Shown here in pieces: positions 24,001 through 35,299 of a stretch of 64,000 bases of DNA (the first letter of the stretch is position 1; every line of letters begins with the position of its first letter). This stretch comes from Anniella stebbinsi (Eukaryota; Chordata; Lepidosauria; Squamata; Anniellidae), in assembly GCA_029215795.1 (NCBI GenBank), contig JARDYH010000001.1, forward strand, positions 113,672,533-113,736,532, in the 5' to 3' direction. A model generated the notes under the pieces. The model was not told the origin of the DNA. It saw nothing but the letters and a program-made list of their open reading frames with translations, and did no database searches. The translations under genes were made by a program, and so were the position numbers.

Positions 24001-24444
24001 GGACCACGTTTCAAACCAGTTTCTCAGTTAGTTAAGATCAAATTTCCATATAAATAGATCCTTTAACTTATTAAGATAGATTTCATGTAAACGATCTCCT
24101 ATAAAATAATAGCATCTATTTTTAATCAGACTAATAAAACCCAGGAGAGAGCTTGATATAGAGTTCTGCATTTTAGTTTGAATGTATGATTTGGAAAGCA
24201 ATAAGTACTACTTGAAACAATTGCAGAACCTATGAAAAACATTTTTTCCTTAGCTGAAATAAGTCTGAGATTACCCCTGAATGAAATGAAGGATGACACA
24301 CAACGGGAGACACTGAGGATATACAGGGAGCAAGCTTAGCCTTTCCCTCTGTCCCAGATGAACAAGGTAGCACCGATGAATGGATTCTGCCTTAGCTTTA
24401 ATGTTATAAGTGATCTGTGTTAGGGTCTCCTTTGAACTCACTAT
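21031..24444. other. Long stretch without recognised gene or complete repeat
   Basis: AT-rich, apparently unique. A local repeat of ACCTTTATTAGACCTT-like words is at 21761-21835, with an inverted TTGGCCTGATAAAGGTATTA nearby. No open frame is bounded by convincing splice sites. Confidence 0.45.
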
Positions 24445-24640
24445 TACCGTATTTCATCGATTCTAAGACGCACTCCCCTCCCCATGTTTACATCTGTAAA
24501 AATAGGGTATGTCTTAGAATCAATGGTGACTTAGAATTGCCGGATTTCTTCTGAGTTTTGCAGAAGGCATTAGAGCTCTGCATGCCCCACCCTGCGACTC
24601 GCCCTAGCGGGTCCCAAGGGACCCCACAAGGCTGGTCAGA

Positions 24641-24786
24641 AGTCCCCCCTCCCCACTTACCTTGATCGCTGCTGCCTCAGCCTGGGAAGGCTTCAGTACT
24701 GGGAAGTAGGCCGCGGCCTCCTTCCCAGTACTGAAGCCTTCCCAGGCCGAGACAGCAGTGATCAAGGTAAGTGGGAAGGGGGGACT
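24641..24786. repeat. Near-perfect 146-bp palindrome
   Basis: Two arms of about 72 bp with few mismatches meet at AGGCCGCGGCCT (24710-24721). The arms include CCTTGATCGCTGCTGCCTCA and CTTCAGTACTGGGAAG. Confidence 0.9.
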
Positions 24787-24854
24787 TGCAGAGCCCTAAT
24801 CCTCCCACATCCCCACTATCGCCATCGCCCATCCTCGCTGCCGCCACCACCGCT

Positions 24855-24974
24855 CCATGCCGCTGGCAACGCTCACCTTGGCCTGGCAAGGCATCGTTAC
24901 TGGGAATTAGGCTGGATCGTGGCCTACTTCCCAGTAACGATGCCCTGCCAGGCAGAGGTGAGCACTGGCAGAGG
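24855..24974. repeat. Second palindrome, 120 bp
   Basis: Arms of about 50 bp include CTGGCAACGCTCACCTTGGC and GGCATCGTTACTGGGAA, with the inverted partner from 24923 on. It is built like the first palindrome but differs in sequence, with CTTCAGTACTGGGAA replaced by GCATCGTTACTGGGAA. Confidence 0.85.
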
Positions 24975-25469
24975 ACAGGCGACAGCGATGGAGGTGAGTG
25001 GAGAAGTGCGGAAGGGGTGCTGAAATTAAGGTGTGTCTTAGAATTGTTCCAAAGCTTTTTCCCTGGTGGTGGCCCTGAAATTAAGGTGCGCCTTACAATC
25101 GATGGAGTCTTAGATTTGATGAAATACAGTAAGTGAATTCTGGTTTCAAAGTGCTGTCATTGTCCACCTAACTGTGGGAGGCTTGTTTAAATTGACTGAT
25201 CCTTAATCAGGATCTTAAATTACATCAACGTTCCTGGAAAGCTAGTAAGTCCAACACCCCAGAAACTTAATATCTTCTAAAAAAGAGAGAGGACTTGACC
25301 TTCTTTAAATAGAGACCTGCCCCATCCAGGGAAACTGTGCTCCATTTCAGATGTACATTTTAACCTTCATAAGTTCATGAAGCTCAGAACAAGTCTCAAG
25401 GCTACATTCTCCTTCCTTACCCTGCCCCTTGCATGGAGGCTTCAGCACAGAAATACTGGCTTGTTTTAA

Positions 25470-25510
25470 ACCAGAGTTCCCAATTTTGTTCAAATTGGGG
25501 AACTCTGGTT
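25470..25510. repeat. Short perfect-type hairpin
   Basis: AACCAGAGTTCCCAATTT and AAATTGGGGAACTCTGGTT are separated by five bases: an 18-bp stem with one bulge. Probably the core of a MITE. Confidence 0.7.
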
Positions 25511-25881
25511 CAATGTTGATAAACAAAGATATTAAGACAGAATCAGATCTTTTTCTCTCTTTGAAACTGGCCTGTAAGGTAGAGGATACAATGGGAGAGG
25601 CAAGGAAAGAACATGGCTTCATAAAATTGGAAATGTATGTCCAAAACATATCTAACTCTGTAACTGCAAATTTGTATGCAAGTCTTTCTCAGTGTAGCAA
25701 CCTTATGCCTTAGGGCCAGCGTAGCATAGTAACATCAGAGTAGAAAAGTTTACGCATGTTGACGGTTTTTTTCTCCTTTAGGATTTATGACTGATAAGAA
25801 ATTAACTATATATTATACACTCTAATGTAAGAATCTTACCGCAGCTTATGAGGTGATTTGGTGCACAGAAATAGGAAGCAA

Positions 25882-26017
25882 GGTCAGTGGGGTGGTGAAT
25901 CCACTCTGGGTTTCAGTCAGAATCAATCTAAAAGAGGTGTGAAGCACCTGGTGCTTCTGACTGGTTCTGACTGAAACCTGGAGCGGATTCACTGCCCTAC
26001 TGACATCAGAGCCACTG
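25882..26017. mobile_element. MITE B, inner part (136 bp)
   Basis: Inverted arms GTGAATCCACTCTGGGTTTC and TGACTGAAACCTGGAGCGGA. Related copies are at 39598-39776 and 59797-60013; this copy lacks the GTGGAGGCTGG ends. Confidence 0.6.
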
Positions 26018-26214
26018 GAAGCAGGGAGAGGATTAATCATCCCACTCCCCCTTATATACACAGATGTGCACACATATCTTTCTACCGGTCCAGATGGCTG
26101 ATTCTGGCCGCAGTTGTTCTTCAAACTTCTTTTCACAATTATTGGAAAGTAAAAAGGGAAGAGTGCAAAGAAGTGCCAGAACCAAAACCAGCCATACAAA
26201 GTAATCTATCATCA

Positions 26215-26450
26215 TCAATTCAAACCCAGAGCTATGACTTGCTTGTACCAGCTCTGATTTGTTTTTACAGAAACCACCAACTAAGAGTGTTATCTTCTTC
26301 CTAATCAATCTTCATGACTCATGGTTTCTGCTTACCTCATCCTCTAGACTGCAGTTATTCAACTCTTTGCACAGAATTCTCCTGAGTACTTCCCTAAGTA
26401 TGTACTTTTCATTTCTCCACCATTGTCCCATGTCCTACATTTCAACCTTC
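26215..26450 (+). repeat. Unclassified dispersed repeat, copy 1
   Basis: Shares blocks with 34840-35110: TTATCTTCTTCC, TGACTCATG, TCTGCTTAC and GACTGCAGTT in the same order and similar spacing. No coding signal. Confidence 0.5.
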
Positions 26451-26564
26451 TAGAGGGGAAGCCGCTCGGCAAGCAGTTTAGAGTAGAGAAATTTGATGAG
26501 TGAAAAAAAAAGTTAAGGATAGCCACGCAGCCTGATCTCCCCCTCCAGAGTTTTCTCATTTATA

Positions 26565-28185
26565 AGAATCATAGAATAGTAGAGTTGGAAGGGGCCTATA
26601 AGGCCATAGAGTCCAACCCCCTGCTCAATGCAGGAATCCACCTTTGTTTCCAGACCCCTGCTCTTTTGCGTTGCCCTCCTCTGAACATGCTCCAGCTTGT
26701 CTGCATCCTTCTTGAAGTGTGTTGCCCAGAACTGGACACAATACTCAAGATGAGGCCTAACCAGTGCCAAATACCTTGCATGATTTGGAAGATATACTTC
26801 TAGTAATGCAGCCCAAAATAGCATTTGCTGGTTTTGCAGCCAAATCACACTGTTGGCTCATATTCAGCTTGTGATCAACAACAGTTCCAAGATCCTTCTC
26901 CTTTATAGTATTGCTGAGCCAAGTATCCCCCATCTTGTAACTGTGCATTTATCCCTATTAAATTTCATTCTGTAGTTTTCAGCCCAGCACTCCAGCCTAT
27001 CAAGATCACTTTGAAGTTTGTTTCTGTCTTCCAGGGTATCAGCTATCCCACCTAATTTTGCAAATTTGATAAGCATTCATTGCACCTCCTCATCCAAGTC
27101 ATTAATAAAAATGTTGAAGAGCACTGGGCCCAGGAACGAGCCCTGCGGTATCCTGCTCGTTACTTCTCCCCAGTTTCAGAAGGTACCACTGATAAGCACT
27201 CTGAGTCCGATTCTGTAACCAACTGTGGATCCACCTAATAGTTGTTCCTTCTAGCCCACTTTTAGCTAGCTTGCTGATCAGAATGTCAGGTGGTACTTTG
27301 ACAAAGGCTTTGCTGAAGTCAAGATATATTATATCCACAGCATTCCCACAGTCCACAAGGGAGGTTTCCCGATCAAAGAATGAGATCAGATTAGCCTGGC
27401 AGGATTTCATAGAATCATAGAATAGTAGAGTTGGAAGGGGCCTATAAGGCCATCAAGTCCAATCCCCTGCTCAATGCAGGAATCTGGTTGTCCATCTGTC
27501 AGGGATGTTCTTGTTCTTGACAAATCCATGCTGGCTTCTAGTAATCACTGCATTGTTTTCAAAGTGCTTACAGATGGAATTCTTTATAATTTGCTCCAAA
27601 AAAATTCCCATGGATTGATGTTAGACTAACTGGTAGTTCCCAGGTTCCTCCTTTTTACCCTTTTTGAAAATGGGGACAACATTAGCCCTCCTCCAGTCAG
27701 CCAGCACTTCACCTGTCTTCCATGATTTTGCAAAGATAATAGACAGTGGTTCTGAGATTTCTTCTCCCAGCTCCTTTATTACTCTAGGATGCAGTTCATC
27801 AGGGCCTGGAGATTTGAACTCGTTCAAAGAAATTGGGTGTTCCTTGGCCATTTGTTTATCAATCTCAAACTGCAATCCTTCAGCTTGTACTTCACTTTAG
27901 CCGGGGGGGGGGGTGTCACAGACCCACTTTTGGGAGAAGACTGAGCCAAAGTAGGAATTGAGCACTTTGGCCTTTTCTTTGTTATCTGTTATCAATTTCC
28001 TATCTCCATTAAGCAGTTGAACCACAATTTCTTTCCTCTGTCTTTTACTATACACATACCTAAAGAAAGCTTTTTTGTTGCTTTTAGCATTCCTTGCTAG
28101 CCTCAGCTCATTCTCAGCTCTAGCCTTCCTGATGCCATTCCTGCACTTCTGTGCTACCTGGTCTGTACTCTTCTTTCAACTTTTT
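26565..28185 (-). mobile_element. CR1-type LINE, 3' half, decayed
   Basis: On the minus strand, reverse-transcriptase pieces read KSPGPDELHPRVIKEL (27820-27770), WRRANVVPIFKKGKKEEPGN (27690-27630), IIYLDFSKAFVKVP (about 27330) and, near the end, [19 protein letters not shown] (about 26750). The 3' end is the typical CR1 finish, AGAGTTGGAAGGGGCC followed by an ATTCTATGATTC-like end at 26565 when read in reverse. Stops and frame shifts break it in several places, and a second CR1 end is inserted at 27406-27486. Confidence 0.9.
27406..27486 (-). mobile_element. CR1 3' end nested in CR1
   Basis: A second CATAGAATAGTAGAGTTGGA block to CAATGCAGGAATC, in the same orientation as the host CR1 whose reverse-transcriptase sequence resumes on both sides. 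Confidence 0.75.
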
Positions 28186-28487
28186 AGAATTGGGAGAGGG
28201 GGACTTGCAAAAGCTGGGAAACTACCAAATGAAAAGGAACATGATCATCTGGGAAACCCTGGGGACTGCTTGGTCTGAGGTTCTTTACCCTAAGGGGAGA
28301 AGCCTTTTTGGTACAATGAAAGGTTATAGGCCTTAAACTTCCTATCATTGCTAAAGGTCCTTCTCAACTTGCAATTCTGTAAATTAACTAGGGAGCTAAT
28401 ATGTCCACAAATTTCTTAAGTTGTCAGCATCTTTTTTCAATAGCATCTGAATTTTGAACTCTAGTATTAAAACACTTGCAACATCCT

Positions 28488-28497
28488 GTTGTTGTTG

Positions 28498-28532
<35 letters not shown>
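28488..28532 (+). repeat. (TTG)n(TTA)n microsatellite
   Basis: Four TTG-type triplets followed by ten TTA triplets. Confidence 0.9.
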
Positions 28533-28533
<1 letters not shown>

Positions 28534-29109
28534 CAGTCTGCAGCAAGGGTGGTTGTGTTTGAGTGAGCTCTGTGACTTTGCTTATTTATTTTTATCCTTA
28601 TCTTATCCTACGGACCTGGTTTTTAATTGCTTTGAAGAGCTATTTCCTTAGTAATCGGACACTGTAATGGGCAGCAAGGCCTGGTTTTATTATTTTATTA
28701 CTTACAAAAGCTGCCAATGTTTTATTTGCCTTATTTGCCTTGAATGCCTTTGCTGCTCCAGCTTTGCAGAGGTTACCTCTAACAGCAAGATATGGACGCT
28801 GAGAGTCTTGTTGCAAATCATCAGCCCGCGGTCTAGTCAGAGCTGTTTTGGTCTTCCTTTTATTAAAGTGTTTCTCACTCCAAGCAAATGAATATATGGA
28901 ACTCGGGAATGGGTGTTTACTACTCTGCTTTTGAAGAGGATAATTAACTTTCCTGCACGAGAGCGACTCCTATCTGCCTAAAACCTTAAAACAATTTTGA
29001 GCTGCTGCTGCTACACAGTGAATCAGCTTCCTTTCTCTCTCTCTTCTCTACATGTGTCCTTATCATAATTTCTTGTCCACCAAGCACTAAAAAATATACC
29101 CCAGTCAAG
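28533..29109. other. Spacer, nothing recognised
   Basis: No exon or repeat family recognised between the microsatellite and the LINE start. Confidence 0.4.
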
Positions 29110-29938
29110 CTGTGTAGCGGGAGGTGGACTAAGAGAAGAACAGAGTCGAATGCTAAGAGTATGGTGTTTACCAGAAAGACATACAAAGACCTAGGAATTA
29201 CACCGAGCCTACAAAGTAGCCTCCCTGAACCTTGGAAAAGGCAAATTAAAATCACGCAGTATTTTCAGCAGAAGGAGAAGGAGAGTGAGAATGGATCACC
29301 ATCTAGGCATTCTGTATTGGACTGGTCAGTGGATCTTAAAGGGACCATACAAAAGCCCAGGACCCCAAGATCCTCCATGGACCTGGCCTCAGAGCTGGCC
29401 CTTGTAGAATACATGCCCACTTGAAAGGAACTGCAGCAGGTGGATAAAGTTGAGTCAATGGACAAAGTGGGACAAATAGAAGAACTCATGCAGAGACAAA
29501 TCCTTGAACTTACTTATAATGTTCCAGTCCCGAAATATGAATCCATTTCCACTCAAACAGAGGAAACAGAAGAAAGTTATCTTCAAATCAAGGGATGGTT
29601 TCTTATGGTGTGTTAGGAATTAGCCCTAATCAAAAATTTCCTCTCAGAAAGTAATGGACTGTTAACAACACTGGTTGAGAACTATATAACTCAAGAGAGG
29701 GAACTTGGGCCAAAAGGATCTGACGAAAGTATTCCGCAAGTTCGACTGGCGACTAAGGACATTGGAAAGATACATACTAAGAAAAGTAAAAATATTAAAA
29801 ATATAAGAAAACGAGAGAAAAAAGCTCATGGTTGTTGGAAAAAGGATCTAGAGAGGCTGTTCAAATTGCTAGACCCAAACTCAAATTTGGATCCGAACAA
29901 GCCCACCCAGAAGATCTGCAAGAAAAAAAGGAAAAAGA

Positions 29939-30158
29939 ATATCTGAGGAGCCTGGGTTTGTTTTGTTTTGTTTTTGTAGTTTTTTTGAAGTGTTGAAGTG
30001 GTTTTTAAATGTACAGATTGTGTGTATGTTGTATGTTTTTGCTGTTTTATTTTTTGTATATTGTTTTTAATTGTTTTTAATCCTATGTAAACCGCCCAGA
30101 GAGCTTCGGCTATGGGGCGGTATACAAATGTAATAAATAAATAAATAAATAAATAAAT
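29939..30158 (+). mobile_element. Short element with L2-type 3' tail (copy 2), inserted in LINE ORF1
   Basis: Same 5' start (ATCTGAGGAGCCTGGG) and 3' end as 4060-4257; differences are mostly length changes in T runs. It ends in seven TAAA-type units and splits the ORF1 of the surrounding LINE. Confidence 0.8.
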
Positions 30159-30288
30159 GTTATTAACTTGCAGCAGATAACCGAGGACAAAGGCCTGACA
30201 GAGAGAAAAGCAGCTAATGCTCTCAATGTGGAAGGATTACAGGACCCATGGGCAAAAGCACTTAGCAATAAAGGAAAGATGGAGGACA

Positions 30289-30897
30289 ACAGTGTGATGT
30301 GGCTGCAAAAAAAGCAAATGTTATTTTGGGCTGCATTAATAGAAGTATAGTTTCCAAATTGCGCGAGATACTGGTTCCCCCCTATTCGGCACTGGACAGT
30401 CCCTATCTTGAGTATTGTGTCCAGTTCTGGGCACCACACTTCAAGAACAATACAGACAAGCTGGAGCGTGTTCAGGGGAGGGCAACGTGGATGATTAGGG
30501 GTCTGGAAATAAAACCCTATGAGAACAGTCTGAAAGAACTGGGTATGTTTAGCCTTGAAAAGAGAAGACATGATAGCACTCTTCAAATACTTGAAAGGTT
30601 GTCACACAGAGGAGGGCCAGGATCTCTTCTCGATCAACCCAGAATGCAGGACACGGAATAATGGGCTCAAGTTACAGGAAGCCAGATTCCGGCTGGACAT
30701 CAGGAAAAACTTCCTGACTGTTAGAGCAATACGACAATGGAACCAATTACCTAGGGAGGTGGTGTGCTCTCCCACATTAGAGGAATTCAAGAGGCAGCTG
30801 GACAACCATGCTTTAAGGCAGATTCCTGCATTGAGCAGGGGGTTGGACTCGATGGCCTTATAGGCCCCTTCCAACTCTACTATTATATGATTCTGTG
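30289..30897 (+). mobile_element. CR1 3' end inserted in LINE ORF1
   Basis: Open frames read [20 protein letters not shown] and NNGLKLQEARFRLDIRKNFL, then the CR1 3' finish GGGTTGGACTCGATGGCC through CTACTATTATATGATTCTGTG. The ORF1 of the host LINE continues on both sides. Confidence 0.88.
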
Positions 30898-32643
30898 AAT
30901 GTTTGTAATATTAATTCAGGCCCAGTATCCTATCACACAAGAGCCGCAGTTGGATTTTTATCCGAGAAATGGTTGGAATTTGGTGATGATTCCATATAAA
31001 TTAGTATGTGCCAACTATCCCAAACCTAATGGTTTCTTGCACAACCAGAGCATATATCATACCTCTTGCATATTTAAAAAAAAATTTGCCAGGAGCAATG
31101 AGGTTTGATGATATTGTTCTCATAGAATACTTGTATTTTGATGGAATTAGTGCTCGAACTGTGGTTACAGTTAAGGATCGGGACATAGCTAGTTTTATTT
31201 ACAGAGCCAGGGAGATATTTTTAGAAGATATGTTAATAATTATAAGATTCTTTGAGAAACTGGCCCCACCAGTTTCTTTATTTGGTGCTACAGCTGTTGG
31301 TCACAAGGACAATGATCTTGTGATAGTGAACAGTGTTGAAAATCTTATTGATTTAAATTAGACTCAAAACTCTGCCCCCTCCCACTCTCAGTCAGAGACC
31401 TTGGGGTCAAATCTGCCAGAATCAGTCTTTACTTATGACCCACAACAATCCATCACTGAAAGTGCTGGAACTTTTATGCCAGAGGAGAAAGCTCTACTGA
31501 GTTCATTTTGGACATTGCCAAATATTGCTCAGACAGAGATCTTGGGAAGATTAGATCTATTGAGAAACTGTTTTATGAAAAACAGCCATGTGTAATGGAA
31601 GAAACAGTGGATCCAAATGTAAGAATGAAGGAATGTAATCCGCTGATGATAGATGAATTAGGAGCTGGGAAACAAGAACAATTCCCACTAGGAGAGGAAT
31701 CTATGGATGGGGCTTTTATTGACAAAGTGAAAGGAGGGAGATTAGAGGATGTAATAGTAGAAATAAACCCTCTGGCAAGAAACATGGGTCTGATCCAAGT
31801 TAGGAGTGAACACATAACATCAACCAAGCATACAAAAGGAGACATTTTTAGTGGCACAAACTGGCTTGCAAAGCGATACTTGGAAGAAGGATAAGATTTA
31901 ACATGGTATCAGATTATCTAGAGCAACCCAGGACAGATACAATTCAGCCAAGGAGATCCAACGTTAGCAAATTGAGCCCCCTTAAAGATGAACTGGTATG
32001 CCTTGAGTCAGCTAAAAAGGCCAGTTAAAATTGAATGGCATAACTTGTCACGTAGTGTAAGGTTGGGGAACTCACTATCAGTCTCCTCCCCTCCAGAGTA
32101 CAGTGAGAAATCACAACTGTCAACTGATAGTGACAAGAGCCCCCATAATCCTACCTGTTAAAATTCTTACGTGGAATATAGCCGGCTGGCAAATCTGTTA
32201 TCATAGTAATGATTTAAATTAATTTCTATCCAACTTGACCTGATTGCCCTTCAAGAAACATCGCTTCAAACTAAGAAGGATAATTTATTGCCAGTGTATA
32301 AAACTTGGTTTGACCCAGCCCAGAAAGTTAAAAATAAAGGAAGATCCATAGGTGGTCATGCAATTTTCATCAAAGAAGACTTAGGATGGGAAGGAGAACT
32401 GGTGACAAATGTTGATGTTCCCCCAAATTGTATAGTAGTCAATAATACCCCAAGTTCAACTTTAATCTTGATAAATATTTATATTCCCCCAGTATATTCC
32501 CAATATTATCCCCGTGACGTTTGGAGCATATGATGGAGGAATTAGGTATAAGATTCGTAAATGCCCTAATTAATATGATGTGTGATCTTAATACTAGAAT
32601 TGGAGAAATACCTGCAAAATCTGCTGAGTGGTTGGGATAAGAA

Positions 32644-33413
32644 CAGTGCCGTGCAGAGCTGATAATATGCCCAGGCCAGATGGAAAGGGTGTGCCCCCCC
32701 ATTTCAAATTGCTCATTAAGTATTTTTTAATCAGTGGCACTGATTCAGTACTAAATACATATATGAACTAGAACGATTTATAAAAAAAGTAATGGGAAGC
32801 ACTTTTTTTCAAGATGTAAAACATCAATTCTTCACATTCAAAAATGCTTTACTTGCTTTTCTTTGGGCAAATTCATCAATAACAACCAACATATCCGTTC
32901 TACATAACACCTTCATATTAAACCTGTTCTACAACACCTCAAAGTTGAATCAGAAATTAACATTTATTTTTAGTTGCTGTACAAATACAAGCAACAATAG
33001 AATAGTCCTTCATCATTATCAAACATCATCATCACCCTCATGGTATCATCATCATTATTATCATTAATAATTATCATCATCATTACCTCACCCTCCGCTC
33101 CAGAGATTATATGCCATGGAGAAGATTGAGGAAAGAGACGCAGTAAGGACAACCATTGCAACTTAGGCACATATATCCCCGCCCCGCATGCGGCATGGCC
33201 CTCTGGAGCTTGTAGTCTGACTGTGGTATTCATGACAGACGGCTTCTGCGCTGTTTCCGCAAGGTGGGCTCCTCGCTTCTCGATGGGCCGCTTACGCTAC
33301 GGAAGCAGTAGCGTAAGCTGGGTGGGACCTCCTTGTCGGAGTGCCCCCTCAAAATCTTGGGCCCCAGGCCAACTGGCCTCACTGCCTCCCCCCCCCCCCC
33401 CTGCCCTGCCCTG
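32644..33413. mobile_element. hAT-type DNA element, 770 bp, with exact 8-bp target duplication
   Basis: GATAAGAA occurs at 32636-32643 and again at 33414-33421. The enclosed segment starts CAGTGCCGTGCAG and ends GCCCTGCCCTG (CAGGGCAGGGC in reverse), the CAG ends and 8-bp duplication typical of hAT. It contains no transposase. Removing it and one duplication rejoins the endonuclease of the host LINE. Confidence 0.9.
33392..33405 (+). repeat. Poly-C run inside hAT end
   Basis: About 13 C residues close to the right terminus. Confidence 0.75.
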
Positions 33414-34839
33414 GATAAGAAAATAAACAAAGCTGGTCGAAGTTTGTTGGGTTTAATGTATACATTTGGGCTACAGGTTTTAGGTACTAGTAACACTTAC
33501 CTTCCATATCCCTACACATATTTTACTAACAATGCAGGCAGTGTTATTGATTATATCTGTGTGTCTAGCCAAAATGCCCACCTTTTCTCCGGTATTACTG
33601 TAAACATCAGTGATCACCAACCTATATCAACCCTGTTAATTCTTGAATCTGATCTAAGACCATTGACCCAGGCAGATAAACAGGCAGCACAGAGTTTGGA
33701 TATAGTGCACAAGAAAAGATTATGATGGCAGCAAGTGGATACAACAAATCTTAATTCCTTCCTGAATTCAAATGTGGGAAAAGATTTGGGGAGAATGATT
33801 TGCTTTTCCGAGTCAAACATAAATTCTGTCTTGTATGCATACCAGGCTATTTGTTCCCAAATTAAGCCGTTGTTATCAACCAGGGTCAGATCAAGTGGTT
33901 CAAGGAACATAAGATCTCCGTGGTTTGATGAAGTGTCAAGGAAGTGTCTGAGAAAACAAATGAGAAAAGCACGCAACGCTTCAGATTGTGCAGTTTATAC
34001 ACTTATGCTCAAACTTAGGCGAGAATATAAAAAAATAATTACAGCAAATGGATACAATGATGCAACAAGGAAGATTCTGGGGCATTCCAATAGAAGACAG
34101 ACTATGTGGTGAATCTGAAGTGGAAGATCTGGCCCACTATTTACTGGAATGCTGATTATATTCCAGTTGTAGGGAACATTATTTGTCTCCATTTCTTGGG
34201 CGTATGAAAAACTGGGTGGTTGAGAACAAGCTGAATTTCCTCTTACGAGGAGGATCTAATCAGTTTGTGACTCAGAGGGTTGCCCTCTTCGCGGTTAAGG
34301 TGACCAGTTTAAGGAAAATGGAAAAGAAAAAACGTGTTTTAAATGAGCCATGTAACAGTTTTTAAATCTTGTGGGGCCTCAACAGGAGCATGTACTTTTT
34401 ATCTCTTTAAATATTGTATTACCTCAATTTTAGACTTTTTTAAAGTAATGTTTTAAGATTGATGTATTTATTGTTTGTTTTTAACACCTGTTTATTGTGT
34501 GTGAAATGGTCTGAAGACTTATTCAATAAACTTTTTGATTTGATTTATTATTATTATTATTTTCAAAACTATGTTGTAACACTTACGTGGCTGGTTTGGG
34601 TTGCAACTTTTCTCCTTTGCTGTCTTCCTTTCTTTTACATTCCAGCTATTTTAATTCCTTAGTAAACTTCATGAATGGATACTGCTTTTGGTGTTTAATT
34701 ATGTTTTTATTTGGTTGTTTTATCTCCTGATTTATTTATTTATTTATTTTTGCAAACAGCTTTGGTTGGCTTCAGAAAAGCAGCATAGAAAATCCATAAA
34801 TAAATATTATATACCCAAGATCAGAGTCAGATCTATAGT

Positions 34840-35110
34840 CATCAAATAGAACTTAAATCAGATCTATCCCTTGCTTATACAGGCTCTGAATTTTGTCCAG
34901 AAATCACTGGTGAAGAGGTTTATCTTCTTCCTTTTCAGACACTGTGACTCATGCTCTCTGCTTACATCACTCTCTGGACTGCAGTTCTCTGACTCCATGT
35001 AGCCCTCTTTGTTCTAAAGGATTCAAACAGGAATGGATGTTGCTGACAGTATATTTCTTAAACAAACTATTTTCACTTCTCACTATTTTCACTCCTCTAC
35101 CTTTTCCCCA
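34840..35110 (+). repeat. Unclassified dispersed repeat, copy 2
   Basis: Diverged relative of 26215-26450 in the same orientation, with TTATCTTCTTCC, TGACTCATG, CTGCTTACATCA and GACTGCAGTT in order. Confidence 0.5.
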
Positions 35111-35215
35111 TATTCTTCAAAAACTTGAAGACACAAACCTGCTTAAGCAATCTCAACAAACCCTCACAAATCCCAATGTCCAGTTGCTTAATACAAGTTT
35201 ACTACATTCTTTAGG

Positions 35216-35296
35216 CTGTAATCCTGTGCACAATTACATGGGTTTAAGCACCATTAGACACAGACACTTCCTAGTAAACATGCATAGAATTAGACT
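35216..35296. mobile_element. Palindromic MITE A, diverged
   Basis: CTGTAATCCTGTGCACAATT at one end and AAACATGCATAGAATTAGAC at the other, with an eroded centre. Confidence 0.55.
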
Positions 35297-35299
35297 ACT

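Larger units (their letters stand above)
24447..25129. mobile_element. TA-flanked DNA element with two internal palindromes (683 bp)
   Basis: Left end CCGTATTTCATCGATTCTAA and right end GATTTGATGAAATACAG are inverted repeats, each flanked by TA (24445-24446 and 25130-25131), the duplication made by Tc1/mariner-type transposition. Near the ends the word TTAGAAT recurs, paired with CTTAGATTT. No transposase. The interior contains two long GC-rich foldbacks (24641-24786 and 24855-24974). Confidence 0.75.
29110..34563 (+). mobile_element. Internally deleted LINE (Jockey/I group, possibly Vingi-like) with nested insertions
   Basis: A broken ORF1 runs from 29161 (MVFTRKTYKDLG) to about 31894. An apurinic-type endonuclease follows: ILTWNIAGW (32163), ALQETS (32246), GRSIGGHAIFIKED (32340), then, after the hAT insertion, SVIDYI (33540) and SDHQPI (33608). 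The pre-RT part ends near 34075. The next sequence is the far C-terminal ESEVEDLAHYLLEC (34111), so the whole reverse transcriptase is missing. The 3' end is AATAAACTTTTTGATTTG plus a TTATTATT tail. Insertions within it: 29939-30158, 30289-30897 and 32644-33413. Clade assignment is from general resemblance only. Confidence 0.75.

Noticed and set aside
29161..29424. Independent host gene starting MVFTRKTYKDLG
   Set aside because: It is followed in order by endonuclease and LINE C-terminal sequence on the same strand and by a LINE tail, so it is best read as LINE ORF1.
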